64,000 nt of DNA from Emticicia oligotrophica DSM 17448 (GTDB taxonomy: Bacteria > Bacteroidota > Bacteroidia > Cytophagales > Spirosomataceae). The position numbers were made by a program, and so were the translations under genes. Under the pieces are notes generated by a model that searched no databases, was not told where the DNA came from, and was given only the letters and a program-made list of their open reading frames with translations. The stretch covers positions 744,001 through 808,000 of the forward strand of contig NC_018748.1 in NCBI RefSeq assembly GCF_000263195.1, read 5' to 3'. Positions 17,886-26,908 of this stretch are shown here, one piece after another. Positions within the stretch are counted from its first letter, which is position 1; each line of letters begins with the position of its first letter.

Positions 17886-18803
17886 ATGAAAATATATTTT
17901 ACACTACTTATTGGTCTTTTCTTCCAAATTAGTTTTGCTCAATCACCAGTAAGACAAGGTGAGCATTTTGCGAATATCAATGGTTTAAAACTTCATTATG
18001 AAGTAAGTGGCAAAGGTCCTATTTGTATTTTCCCAACACCTGGTTGGGGTCCAAATATTGATGCCTATAAAAACTCAATGCCCGAACTCGAAAAGTATTT
18101 CACGGTAGTTTGGCTCGATACTCGTGCCTCTGGAAAATCTGAAGCATCTCCCAATCCTGAAGACTACCAAACTGAAGATTTCATTGAAGATATCGAACAA
18201 CTACGCAAATATCTTAAACAAGAAAAAGTCTGGATTTTAGGGCACTCGATGGGTGGCTGGCAAGTAATTAATTATGGCATTAAGTATAGCAAAAACCTGA
18301 ATGGAATCATTGCCATTGCACCTTTTGCGGGTATGGATAAAATTGCAGAAAATGAGTTTATGAAAGCTCTAGAGAAGCGTAAAAATGAACCTTATTATTC
18401 TACTGGCTCGAAAGTTTTGCTAGGTACTGATACCATACGCCGAACGCTTGCAGAGGAAATGCCCTTGATTATACCTTTTTATTTTCATGACCAAGCAAAT
18501 CTGAAGAAATTTTCAATGATTAAAAATGTGCAACTTAGTCAAAAAGCGTGGGAAATGACAGCTAAAGGAGGCTTCGGGTCGGAGCAAATTCTTGAGTTAT
18601 TACCCAAAATCACAGTCCCTACGCTTATTCTTGTTGGCGATGATGATTTCATCTGTGACCAAATCTCTCATGCTGGTAGATTACACAAAGGAATCAAAAG
18701 TTCACAGCTTTCAACTATTAAAGATTCAGGGCATTTTATCTGGATCGAACAACCAAAAATGTTCTATCAAGCTATTGAAAATTGGCTAAAAACGAAGAGG
18801 TAA
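17886..18803 (+). CDS. Secreted alpha/beta hydrolase
   Basis: 305 residues with signal peptide MKIYFTLLIGLFFQISFAQ. It is a canonical alpha/beta fold: NGLKLHYEVSGKGPICIFPT at the start, nucleophile elbow GHSMGGW, acid loop LILVGDDDFICD and catalytic His in DSGHFIWIEQP. The proline-iminopeptidase or lactonase-like group is the nearest family; the substrate is unknown. Its start lies 2 bp after the preceding secreted gene, which suggests it processes or serves that group. Confidence 0.88.
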   Translation: MKIYFTLLIGLFFQISFAQSPVRQGEHFANINGLKLHYEVSGKGPICIFPTPGWGPNIDAYKNSMPELEKYFTVVWLDTRASGKSEASPNPEDYQTEDFIEDIEQLRKYLKQEKVWILGHSMGGWQVINYGIKYSKNLNGIIAIAPFAGMDKIAENEFMKALEKRKNEPYYSTGSKVLLGTDTIRRTLAEEMPLIIPFYFHDQANLKKFSMIKNVQLSQKAWEMTAKGGFGSEQILELLPKITVPTLILVGDDDFICDQISHAGRLHKGIKSSQLSTIKDSGHFIWIEQPKMFYQAIENWLKTKR

Positions 18804-18843
18804 ATTGTAGCAGTATCTATTCTTTGCGTAAAAATTAAAACAA

Positions 18844-19206
18844 ATGGATAATTTCTTAGAAATACAACGCCCTTACCTTGCTCAAGGCTTAATACGAATT
18901 AGGCATAATGGCAAGCTCAATTACATTAGAACTACCGATGTGATGCTACTGGAAAGCGATACCAACTATACTCATATTCATTTGAGTTCGGGCAAAAAAC
19001 TGGTCTCTTCTCGAAATTTATCCCTTTTTGAATATATGTTAAAAGATACTCAACTGTTTATTAGACCTAATCGTGGACAAGTAGTAAATATTGATTATCT
19101 GACCAATACCGCCATTGAAAAAAGTACGAAAGAGCTCCAACTGACCAATGGTAAAAGTATCAGGATTTCACGGAGAAAGGGCAAGACACTTTCAAATCGT
19201 TCATAA
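18844..19206 (+). CDS. Standalone LytTR DNA-binding protein
   Basis: 120 residues, almost all of it a LytTR domain, with no receiver domain. Characteristic segments are IRHNGKLNYIRTTDVMLLES, NYTHIHLSSGKKLVSSRNLS, LFIRPNRGQVVNIDYL and the basic C-terminus (ISRRKGK). LytTR proteins bind direct repeats upstream of virulence, competence or surface genes. The gene follows the hydrolase after 40 bp. It may regulate the preceding secreted genes, but no binding sites were identified. Confidence 0.88.
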   Translation: MDNFLEIQRPYLAQGLIRIRHNGKLNYIRTTDVMLLESDTNYTHIHLSSGKKLVSSRNLSLFEYMLKDTQLFIRPNRGQVVNIDYLTNTAIEKSTKELQLTNGKSIRISRRKGKTLSNRS

Positions 19207-19233
19207 AACAACTCACAACTTCAGTTTGAGACC

Positions 19234-19359
19234 ATGAAAAATATTCTTTTATTAACTTTAAACTTATTGGTACTAAATCTCGGCTTTGGACAAAAGTTGG
19301 CGGTTCCTTATTACTCAAATGGCATCAAAAATATTGCTATAAAAAGCAATGGATTTTAA
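19234..19359 (+). pseudogene. Truncated secreted protein (41 residues, in-frame stop)
   Basis: Begins ATG 19234 with a typical signal peptide (MKNILLLTLNLLVLNLGFGQ) and continues about 20 residues before a TAA at 19357-19359. The same frame stays open beyond this stop to a TGA at 19438-19440, just before the next gene, with a plausible peptide (YNRLNLFGAESTKTMS...). This suggests a gene shortened by deletion and interrupted by a nonsense codon. A real 41-residue secreted peptide cannot be ruled out. Confidence 0.5.
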
Positions 19360-19442
19360 TACAATAGATTAAATTTATTTGGAGCAGAGTCAACAAAAAC
19401 AATGTCTTTGGTGTTATTCCGTCATAATCTAAAAAATTGAGC

Positions 19443-20180
19443 ATGAAAAAGATATTGATTTACTTGGCTACAACCCTGATAATTTTAGCGGCAGGAGCCT
19501 ATTTAATATTAAATGAAAAGTTACCTTCTGGCGATAATCCACAAAAAGCTGATGAGCTAGCCAATAAAATGCTTAAAGCTCTCAATAAAACCGCTTGGGA
19601 TAGCACCAATGTAATTGTATGGACACACAAAGGCGTGCATCATTTTGTATGGGATAAAAAGAATCAAATGGTTGAAGTGAAATGGGATAAAAATGATGTT
19701 TTCTTAAATTTGAAAGAATGGAATAAAGGCAAGGCTTTCAGTGAAGGAAAGGAAATTACCGATGGGCAATTAGATGTTTTAAGAGGAAAAGCTTGGGCAA
19801 TATTCTGCAATGATTCGTTTTGGATGATTGCCCCATATAAAGTTTTCGATGAAGGTGTAAGTAGAAAAATAGTAAAAACCGAAGATGGTACAGAAGCTCT
19901 TTTAGCCAGCTATTCATCAGGTGGAGTAACACCCGGCGATTCATATTTATGGTTTTTAGCTAATGATTTAAAACCAAAAGCTTATAAAATGTGGGTAAAA
20001 ATCCTACCAGTTGGTGGTGTAAAAGCAACATGGGATAATTGGAAAACAACCGAAACAGGAGCAATTATTGCCCAAACTCACATCTTAGGGCCCATGACTA
20101 TTACCATCGAAAATCTTCATACTGGAAATGACTTAACTGCTGTAAAAGTAGATGCTACTCTTTTTGATAAGATAAAATAA
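19443..20180 (+). CDS. Hypothetical membrane-anchored protein
   Basis: 245 residues from ATG 19443 (the TTG at 19437 is a less likely start). An N-terminal hydrophobic segment (LIYLATTLIILAAGAYLIL) anchors a soluble domain. The domain has paired motifs with many Trp residues (VIVWTHKGVHHFVWDKKNQM, MVEVKWDKNDVFLNL, MWVKILPVGGVKATWDNWK). It resembles uncharacterised Bacteroidota proteins; no catalytic motif was seen. It precedes a bidirectional terminator and converges with fabH. Confidence 0.8.
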   Translation: MKKILIYLATTLIILAAGAYLILNEKLPSGDNPQKADELANKMLKALNKTAWDSTNVIVWTHKGVHHFVWDKKNQMVEVKWDKNDVFLNLKEWNKGKAFSEGKEITDGQLDVLRGKAWAIFCNDSFWMIAPYKVFDEGVSRKIVKTEDGTEALLASYSSGGVTPGDSYLWFLANDLKPKAYKMWVKILPVGGVKATWDNWKTTETGAIIAQTHILGPMTITIENLHTGNDLTAVKVDATLFDKIK

Positions 20181-20185
20181 TTTTA

Positions 20186-20223
20186 GTCGACAGTCAACAG
20201 AGTTTTTCCTGCTGACTGTCGAC
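20186..20223. terminator. Bidirectional terminator between convergent genes
   Basis: 11-bp perfect stem (20186-20196 with 20213-20223), followed by a T-run (ACTTTTTTCT) on the plus side and preceded by AAAATTA-rich sequence on the other. Confidence 0.75.
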
Positions 20224-20237
20224 TGCGGACTTTTTTC

Positions 20238-21293
20238 TTACCAACGAATAAGAACAGAACCCCAAGTAAAGCCACTACCAAAAGCTGCTAAACAAACCAA
20301 ATCTCCTTCTTTTATCTTGCCTGCTTCCCAAGCTTCACACAAAGCAATTGGAATTGATGCCGCAGTGGTATTCCCGTATTTCATTATATTGTTATAGACC
20401 TTTTCGTCAGGCAAACGTAGTGTTTTTTGCACAAACTGAGCAATGCGTAAATTAGCCTGGTGCGGAATGAGCATGTCTATATCGGCTGGTGTATAACCTG
20501 TTTTATTCAAAGCCTCCATAATTACTTCTGGAAACTTAGTCACGGCAGTTTTAAACACCAACTGTCCATTCATATTTGGGTAATATGTTTTATTTTCGAG
20601 GAGGTTTTCGTAAACAAAAATTTCACCATATTCCACATCTGGGAAACCAAATTGCTCTGCTCCTAAATGATATCCACCATGGCTACCTGGACTAATTAAT
20701 GCTAATTCTTCGGCATGTGTTCCATCAGAATGTAAATGGGTAGTAAGAATTCCTTTACCTTCTTCAGTGGTTGGTTGAAGTATCACCGCTCCTGCCCCAT
20801 CTCCAAACAATACCGCTACATTTCTTCCACGAGTAGTAAAATCTAAGCCCATTGAGTGCATTTCTGAACCAACAACCAACACGTTTTTATACATACCCGC
20901 CTTAATAAATTGGTCGGCCACCGAAAGTGCATACACAAAACCCGAACATTGATTGCGAATATCTAAGGCCCCCATTTCTTTGTGCGTAATACCCAATTCA
21001 CGTTGAAGCAATACCCCACAACCTGGAAAATAGTAGTCAGGACTTAAAGTAGCAAAAATAATAAAGTCTATTTCTTCGGTGGCAATTCCAGCACGCTCAC
21101 ACGCCACTTTTGTGGCTGCTGCCGCCATAGTAGTTGGTGTTTCTACGCCTTTTTTTCCATATCGTCTTTCTTTAATACCAGAACGTTCTTGAATCCATTC
21201 ATCACTGGTATCCATAACTTTCATGAGGTCTTGATTAGTAACTACTTTTTCAGGAACATAGAAACCAATTCCTGCAATTTTTGAGTGTATCAT
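20238..21293 (-). CDS. fabH: Beta-ketoacyl-ACP synthase III (FabH)
   Basis: 351 residues with the complete KAS III triad: Cys116 (DIRNQCSGF), His278 (IPHQANLR) and Asn308 (YGNTTAAS). The N-terminal KIAGIGFYVPEKVVTNQDLM and DTSDEWIQERSGIKERR are typical FabH landmarks. It condenses acyl-CoA with malonyl-ACP to start fatty-acid chains. It is slightly longer than E. coli FabH (317), because of an insert near residues 200-245. It is not beside plsX or rpmF, so it may be an accessory copy serving branched-chain or special lipids. A second KAS III lies 4 kb away. Confidence 0.92.
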   Translation of the reverse strand: MIHSKIAGIGFYVPEKVVTNQDLMKVMDTSDEWIQERSGIKERRYGKKGVETPTTMAAAATKVACERAGIATEEIDFIIFATLSPDYYFPGCGVLLQRELGITHKEMGALDIRNQCSGFVYALSVADQFIKAGMYKNVLVVGSEMHSMGLDFTTRGRNVAVLFGDGAGAVILQPTTEEGKGILTTHLHSDGTHAEELALISPGSHGGYHLGAEQFGFPDVEYGEIFVYENLLENKTYYPNMNGQLVFKTAVTKFPEVIMEALNKTGYTPADIDMLIPHQANLRIAQFVQKTLRLPDEKVYNNIMKYGNTTAASIPIALCEAWEAGKIKEGDLVCLAAFGSGFTWGSVLIRW

Positions 21294-21537
21294 ATTTTTA
21301 GTTTGTTTAGAATCTTTGTGCTAAGTTACTACAAAATACTATTTATTATACAAACAATTCTTAAAAATATCATATTTTATTTAAAATTTAATTCATCTAT
21401 TGTGGGCCAATCTGCAGCAATAATATTATTTCATCAACCATTCATCACTAAAAACTAAATAATTGGTTTATAAACTTTTATTATTGCATTTGGTTAAATG
21501 TTTTACATGGCAAATAAATTTTCTTTCCTGTATAATA

Positions 21538-23973
21538 ATGAAAATCAAAGTACTTCTTTTTATACTTTCTATCCTATTATTTGCTTTTACTTTTGATGAT
21601 GAATGGATTAAACAGCTATCGCTTAAATTTAGTCGTTATCAAAACTCCTTTCCACAGGAAAAAGCGTATTTACACCTTGATAAGCCCTACTACACCGCTG
21701 GAGAAACCATTTGGTTCAAAGCCTATTTAGTAGAAGCCAATACCCTCACACCCGATACAGTGAGTATCCCACTTTATGTAGAACTCATTGATAATCAGAA
21801 AGGTAAGCTCATTGACAAGAAAATATTAAAGCTAGAAAATGGTAGTGCAGCAGCCGATTTTCTACTACCCGATAGCATTCAAGCAGGGTATTACAGACTA
21901 CGGGCATATACTAATTGGATGCTCAACTTCGATGAAAACTTAATTTTCACTAAAGATTTTAAGGTTTTTAGACCTAGTCAAGAAGAAAATACCACAAAGC
22001 TCAACCCACAAGAAATTGATTTTCGTTTTTTCCCTGAAGGTGGGCACCTAATTGAAGGCATGGAAAGCAGACTTGCTTATAAAGCAGTCGATGCACTCGG
22101 CAATGGCCTTGATATTACAGGCGTCATATTAGACCAAAATAGTGATACGATTACCTCCTTTGAGAGCGAGCATTTAGGCATGGGGTTCGTCAATTTCAAG
22201 CCTGAAACTGGTAGTACCTATACTGCTAAAGTTCATTATCGTAATATTTACGAAAAAACGGTCGAATTACCCTTACCCGAAAAAGAAGGTATTATGCTAG
22301 GGATTGAATCTGTAGTAGATAAAGAAAATATTAGAGTTTTTATCAGTCACAACTTTTCGAATCCTACCAATTTGGTTATTGTCGGACAAGCCCGAGGGGA
22401 AATTTTATATCTAGCAAAACCTACGCCCGACAAACGGAAAGTTATGCTCAAAATTTCGAAAAATAAATTTCCTGAAGGTATTACTCAATTTACAGTTTTA
22501 AACGACAAAGGTCAACCTTTATGCGAGCGAGTGATTTACATCAAACATGATAATCAACTGAATATCAATCTAGTATCAAACAAAACCAAGTATAATAAAA
22601 GAGAAAAAGTAACGCTTGATATTGAAACTACTGATACCAAAGGGCAGCCTATTTCTGCCGATTTATCTGTTTCTGTTACTGATGCAGGGCAAGTTTTGGA
22701 AGCTCCTTATGCCGAAAATATATGGACTTATTTACTCTTAGATTCAGATATTAAGGGGAGAATAGAACAACCCGCTTATTATTTTGACAATTCGAACATC
22801 AATGCAAACCGCCATTTGGATATACTTATGATGACTCAAGGCTGGCGACGCTACCGCTGGAATGATATTCTGAAAGATGAATTCCCTCAACCTAAATTTA
22901 ACTTAGAAAGAGGCATAAGTTTATCGGGCGAAATTAGTCGTTTAAATGGTAAAGTCTTTGAAAAACCTGTTAACCTAACTTTTATGTTTTCGCTGAAAGA
23001 CAGTACCAAACTGTTTGGTATGGGTTTAGCAGGAAAAGAAGGAAATTTTATGATTGAAAACCTAAACTTTGTTGATTCTGCACAAGTAATCATACAAGCA
23101 ATTGCGGGTAATAATAATCGAAATACCAAGATTTTTATCAATAAAAACTATGCTCCTAAAATTCAAGTAGTAGCCATTCCTTTCAATTCCGTTACATTCG
23201 ATGTAAAAGAATTAGCCGATTATCTTCGTCGTACAAAAGAGGCCTTAGATTTCGAACGTTCTCTACGCTTCAATAAAGCAATTCTTCTCAATGAAGTAAA
23301 AATCAAAGCCAAGAGAAACGTACAAGACCGAGATAGTAGAGTATTATACAATCAAGCTAACAAATCGCTCAAAGTTGACCAAACCATGATTGGCTACAAC
23401 AATGTGCTTGACCTACTTCGTGGACGAATTGCTGGGGTACAAGTTTCGGGAAGTGCCAACGACCCCGTAGTTACAATTAGAGGAGCATCATCATTTACAG
23501 GCTCATCAGAACCATTGTTTTTGATAGACGGAATTCGTACTGAAAAATCTACCATTTTAATGATTCCTGTAACTGATGTTGACCGCGTTGATGTATTAAC
23601 AGGTGCCGAATCTGCCATCTATGGTATGGGAGCTGGCAATGGTGTGATATCTGTTCTAACCAAACGAGGCAACCCCAACTACGATTACAGTAATGATAAA
23701 GCAGCTGGCATCGAGGCTATCAGCATTGCAGGATATTATCCGACAAAAGAATTTTATGCCCCAAAATACGATGAAATTCTACCAGAACATGCACGTCCTG
23801 ATTTTCGCTCAACAATTTACTGGGCTCCAAAAATCAGAACAAATGCCAATGGTAAAGCACAAATAAGCTATTTTAATAGCGATGCCACAAGCAAAGTCAA
23901 CGTATTACTTCAAGGAATAAGCACCAGTGGTATACCGATTGTTGCAAAACATACTTATGAGCTTGGTAATTAA
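21538..23973 (+). CDS. MG2-domain protein with TonB-dependent receptor plug domain
   Basis: 811 residues from ATG 21538 (start of the hydrophobic signal MKIKVLLFILSILLFAF; an ATG at 21463 would add 25 residues). An alpha-2-macroglobulin MG2 unit is visible early (EKAYLHLDKPYYTAGETIWF, residues about 43-62). Later repeats of Ig-like strands follow (FFPEGGHLIEGMESRLAYKA). The TonB receptor plug lies about 620-720 (LDLLRGRIAGVQVSG, TIRGASSFTGSSEPLFLIDG, VDRVDVLTGAESAIYG). There is no outer-membrane barrel, so it is not a transporter. Such fusions are Bacteroidota-specific and may help assemble envelope or surface proteins. Confidence 0.88.
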   Translation: MKIKVLLFILSILLFAFTFDDEWIKQLSLKFSRYQNSFPQEKAYLHLDKPYYTAGETIWFKAYLVEANTLTPDTVSIPLYVELIDNQKGKLIDKKILKLENGSAAADFLLPDSIQAGYYRLRAYTNWMLNFDENLIFTKDFKVFRPSQEENTTKLNPQEIDFRFFPEGGHLIEGMESRLAYKAVDALGNGLDITGVILDQNSDTITSFESEHLGMGFVNFKPETGSTYTAKVHYRNIYEKTVELPLPEKEGIMLGIESVVDKENIRVFISHNFSNPTNLVIVGQARGEILYLAKPTPDKRKVMLKISKNKFPEGITQFTVLNDKGQPLCERVIYIKHDNQLNINLVSNKTKYNKREKVTLDIETTDTKGQPISADLSVSVTDAGQVLEAPYAENIWTYLLLDSDIKGRIEQPAYYFDNSNINANRHLDILMMTQGWRRYRWNDILKDEFPQPKFNLERGISLSGEISRLNGKVFEKPVNLTFMFSLKDSTKLFGMGLAGKEGNFMIENLNFVDSAQVIIQAIAGNNNRNTKIFINKNYAPKIQVVAIPFNSVTFDVKELADYLRRTKEALDFERSLRFNKAILLNEVKIKAKRNVQDRDSRVLYNQANKSLKVDQTMIGYNNVLDLLRGRIAGVQVSGSANDPVVTIRGASSFTGSSEPLFLIDGIRTEKSTILMIPVTDVDRVDVLTGAESAIYGMGAGNGVISVLTKRGNPNYDYSNDKAAGIEAISIAGYYPTKEFYAPKYDEILPEHARPDFRSTIYWAPKIRTNANGKAQISYFNSDATSKVNVLLQGISTSGIPIVAKHTYELGN

Positions 23974-24004
23974 GAGAAGATAAGAGCAGCTTTGACGAAA
24001 AGTA

Positions 24005-24034
24005 TTGTATAATAAACGAAAAATTGTACTTTTG
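24005..24034 (+). promoter_or_regulatory. Bacteroidota-type promoter for the Rrf2 gene
   Basis: TTG at 24005-24007 and TACTTTTG at 24027-24034, with 19-bp spacer, lie about 65 bp before the Rrf2 ATG. This matches TTG/TAnnTTTG closely. Confidence 0.6.
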
Positions 24035-24098
24035 TTGAGAATGATTTCAGTTTTCCTATTGTCTGATTTCTCGAAAAATCTTCGTCAAAACTATTAAA

Positions 24099-24533
24099 AT
24101 GATTTCAAAGAAAGCTAAATATGCCCTGAAAGCCCTCAAAGTACTTTCGGAAAGATACGAGTCGAAGCAACCCATTTTGATTGCTGATATTGCTGAACAA
24201 GAGAGTATTCCAAAAAAGTTTTTGGAAGCAATATTACTGGAATTGCGTAATAATGGCATTCTGCATAGCCAAAAAGGAAAAGGAGGTGGGTATCAACTAC
24301 GCATGCCACCCGAGCAAGTAACCATTGCCAAAATTGTTCGTATTATTGACGGCCCTATTGCCCCGATGCTTTGTGTTTCATTACACTTTTATGGAAAATG
24401 TGACGATTGTGCCGATGAAAAGACTTGTAAGATTAGGCCAATTATGGAAAAAGTGCGTGATGCCAATCTATCGGTTTACGAGAATACAACTTTGAAAGAT
24501 TTGATGGATTTTCCAGAAGAAGAAAGTAAGTAA
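24099..24533 (+). CDS. Rrf2 family transcriptional regulator (IscR-like, with Cys cluster)
   Basis: 144 residues. The winged HTH starts MISKKAKYALKALKVLSERY with recognition region IADIAEQESIPKKFLEAIL; the wing carries GKGGGYQLRMP. Cysteines in MLCVSLHFYGKCDDCADEKTC match the position of the Fe-S-binding cysteines of IscR/NsrR-type regulators. It likely senses iron-sulfur, redox or NO state. The targets are unknown; the neighbouring ketosynthase and M23 genes lie downstream but on the opposite strand. Confidence 0.9.
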   Translation: MISKKAKYALKALKVLSERYESKQPILIADIAEQESIPKKFLEAILLELRNNGILHSQKGKGGGYQLRMPPEQVTIAKIVRIIDGPIAPMLCVSLHFYGKCDDCADEKTCKIRPIMEKVRDANLSVYENTTLKDLMDFPEEESK

Positions 24534-24629
24534 TTCAAGCATTTGAAAAAATAGATTTTAACACTTAAAGGCTTAAGCCCATTTATCTAACACGCATATT
24601 TCTGGCCTTTCGTACTCAATATTTCAATA

Positions 24630-24668
24630 AAAATTGGCACGAAAGATTAAATCTTTCGTGCTAATTTT
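24630..24668. terminator. Bidirectional terminator between rrf2 and the ketosynthase
   Basis: 18-bp stem with one G-U pair (24630-24647 with 24651-24668) around a 3-nt loop, flanked by A-run on the left and T-run on the right, so it can act on both strands. Confidence 0.85.
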
Positions 24669-24681
24669 ATCATAATTATTT

Positions 24682-25746
24682 TTAGAACTGATAAACAACG
24701 GCATTACAGTGCATACCCGCCCCTACTGATGCCATCACTACTTTCATACCAGGTTTGATGCCATAGCCCGTTAACTCACCTTTACGAATCAAATCGAGCA
24801 TCGTTGGCACCGTAGCAACAGATGTATTTCCTGTAAAATCAATGGTTGTTGGAATTTTCCCTTCAAAAGAAAGCCCCTCAATATTATACATTTGAGCCAA
24901 GTTATTAGCAAAAGCATGAAGCATCTTACCATTAGCTTGGTGGAATAAAAACATATCCACATCAGAGGCATCCAAACCAGCCTTATCAAGTGCTTTTTTA
25001 ATTACTTTAGGCACCCAAACAGTAGCATATTTATACACATCTTTACCATTCATCTTAAATAATGTAGGTAAGTTAAGTTCTTTATTATAAGAACCACTCA
25101 AATAAATACAAGAAACATCTTCTTGAGCATGTGAATAGGTAGCATAGGAAATGATGCCTGTTTGTGCTGAATCTTCAGCAGAAATAATAGCCGCACCACA
25201 ACCATCGGCTAAAATCATTGAATCTAAATCATGCGGGTCGAGTAATCTCGAGGCTACCTCTACACCTACTACCAAAACATTGGTAGCATCACCCATCTGA
25301 ATAGCCTGATGTGCCTGAATGACACCTTGAATCCAACCAGGGCAACCAAAAAGTATATCATAAGCAAAACACTCATGATTGCTGATACCTAAACTATTTT
25401 TAAGCAATGCAGCCATGTTAGGCACTGTATGAAAACCTAATTGGCCTTGGAGCATATTGCCCGCATTATGTGCTACAATTACTCCATCTATCTGATTTCT
25501 TTCAATACCAGCATCGCTAATGGCCGCTTCGGCCGCTTTAGTCATCAACGGCACAGAACTCTCATTTTCTGGAATATATCTCCTCGATTTTATACCAGTA
25601 ATAGACTCCAATTTGGCTACAATTTCTTCGGTGGGCTTTGGATTAACCGTACCGTCAGCATCCATGAATTGTCTATCCAAAAAATAAGAATTTTCAATGA
25701 TTCTTTCGGGTAAATGACACCCCGTACCCTTAATTATTGTTTTCAA
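24682..25746 (-). CDS. FabH-like ketoacyl-ACP synthase III paralog
   Basis: 354 residues. It has the triad Cys135 (FGCPGW), His269 (FHQANGKM) and Asn307 (GNTSVATV). It differs from the FabH at 20238 in the N-terminal sequence (IIKGTGCHLPERIIENSYF) and in the active-site wording. It could start special chains such as branched, aryl or secondary lipids. It lies on the minus strand upstream of its terminator, convergent to the Rrf2 gene. The 4-kb spacing to the other KAS III suggests two lipid branches, not a simple duplication. Confidence 0.88.
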   Translation of the reverse strand: MKTIIKGTGCHLPERIIENSYFLDRQFMDADGTVNPKPTEEIVAKLESITGIKSRRYIPENESSVPLMTKAAEAAISDAGIERNQIDGVIVAHNAGNMLQGQLGFHTVPNMAALLKNSLGISNHECFAYDILFGCPGWIQGVIQAHQAIQMGDATNVLVVGVEVASRLLDPHDLDSMILADGCGAAIISAEDSAQTGIISYATYSHAQEDVSCIYLSGSYNKELNLPTLFKMNGKDVYKYATVWVPKVIKKALDKAGLDASDVDMFLFHQANGKMLHAFANNLAQMYNIEGLSFEGKIPTTIDFTGNTSVATVPTMLDLIRKGELTGYGIKPGMKVVMASVGAGMHCNAVVYQF

Positions 25747-25791
25747 TGTTTTGTTGTTAATAAAGTTTCTTATATTGGTAGTGGTATGAAT

Positions 25792-26688
25792 TTATTTACG
25801 AGATTTTTTGCTTTTAGAACCCTCTCTCTGCACAGAAATAGTTGATATTGTATTTTTTACCTTAATCTTGGGTAAAGTTTTAGGTTCTTCAAGCATTGGT
25901 AAACTATCTTTTACAGCTTCTATTGGTTCTAAATCTACCGCGATACGTGGGTCGAGCAAAGTAGTAGCTTGCTTTAGCCAAGGGTAGGTATTTACAGGAA
26001 ATGGGTTACCATTTTCGTCAATTCTAAGGTAGGTCATGTGTAAATGGGTATCAGAGCGAGGCATAGCTGCATTAAAGCCCGTGCGGCCAACTAATGCTAT
26101 TTTTTGGCCAGCTCGTACTAACTGTCCAGTCTTTACATATATTTCACGTTGATGAGCATAATACCAAAGTCCACCATTATTAGTATCGTATATCCAAATA
26201 TAATTTCCTCCACGATACTCACTTCCTAGTTGCCAGTTATTTTCAGTAGCCACCACTACCCCATCAGTTGTCGAGAGTACCGCTACATAATCGCCCGTGC
26301 GGTCATCTCTACAATCTTGGTCTTTATCTTTCATGAAAATATCATGTGCAGGATGACTACCTTTTTTTGTTTGGTCGAACAAGTCATAACCGCGTGGGCG
26401 ATACCCACTTCCATAACCGCCAACTGCTCTAAAATCAAAGCCCATTAATGGAAAACAAAGATTTACACTCGAAGAATCATAACGAGCTAATGGATACGAT
26501 TTTTTCATGACAAACATCATTTCTTGAAATTGCTCACGAGCATGTTCTGGACTTAGTTTGTATTCTCGAATATCAACCAATAATTGCTTGAATCCGTTAA
26601 TTACACTCATGTATTCTTTATAGGAAACGGTGGAAGAGTCTTTCTGTAGTAAAAGAAAGTTGAAACAAAATACCAAAATTTTAATCAT
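25792..26688 (-). CDS. M23 family metallopeptidase (LytM-like)
   Basis: 298 residues from ATG 26688 (the ATG at 26721 adds 11 residues). An N-terminal hydrophobic leader (MIKILVFCFNFLLLQ) exports it. The metal-binding residues of the M23 fold are present: H112-x3-D116 (HPAHD) and the HLH pair His215/His217, with His179 (YYAHQREIYVKTGQLV) nearby. The fold landmarks YAVLSTTDGVVVA and GQKIALVGRTG agree. It cuts peptidoglycan peptide cross-links or other peptide bonds outside the cell. A basic C-terminal tail is present (KSKKSRK). It precedes an NlpC/P60 gene on the other strand. Confidence 0.92.
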   Translation of the reverse strand: MIKILVFCFNFLLLQKDSSTVSYKEYMSVINGFKQLLVDIREYKLSPEHAREQFQEMMFVMKKSYPLARYDSSSVNLCFPLMGFDFRAVGGYGSGYRPRGYDLFDQTKKGSHPAHDIFMKDKDQDCRDDRTGDYVAVLSTTDGVVVATENNWQLGSEYRGGNYIWIYDTNNGGLWYYAHQREIYVKTGQLVRAGQKIALVGRTGFNAAMPRSDTHLHMTYLRIDENGNPFPVNTYPWLKQATTLLDPRIAVDLEPIEAVKDSLPMLEEPKTLPKIKVKNTISTISVQREGSKSKKSRK

Positions 26689-26874
26689 GCTTTTCAATAA
26701 TCGCCGCTTGGTTTCTGGCACGAATTTAAGAAAATCCTACCCAAAATTGGCTACCGAAGTCTAAAAACTTACCTTTTACTAAAATATTTATAAGCATAAT
26801 TATACTTTTCTAATATATAATTTCATTAATTTACTATTAAATAAGATTTAAGTTCATTTTAATTTAGATTTATT

Positions 26875-26882
26875 TAATTTTG
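26875..26882 (+). promoter_or_regulatory. Likely -7 element for the NlpC/P60 gene
   Basis: TAATTTTG is an exact TAnnTTTG match, 27 bp before the ATG at 26909. No clear -33 TTG lies at the usual spacing. Confidence 0.45.
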
Positions 26883-26908
26883 CAGTTGAACCAAAAAAGA
26901 TACGTATA

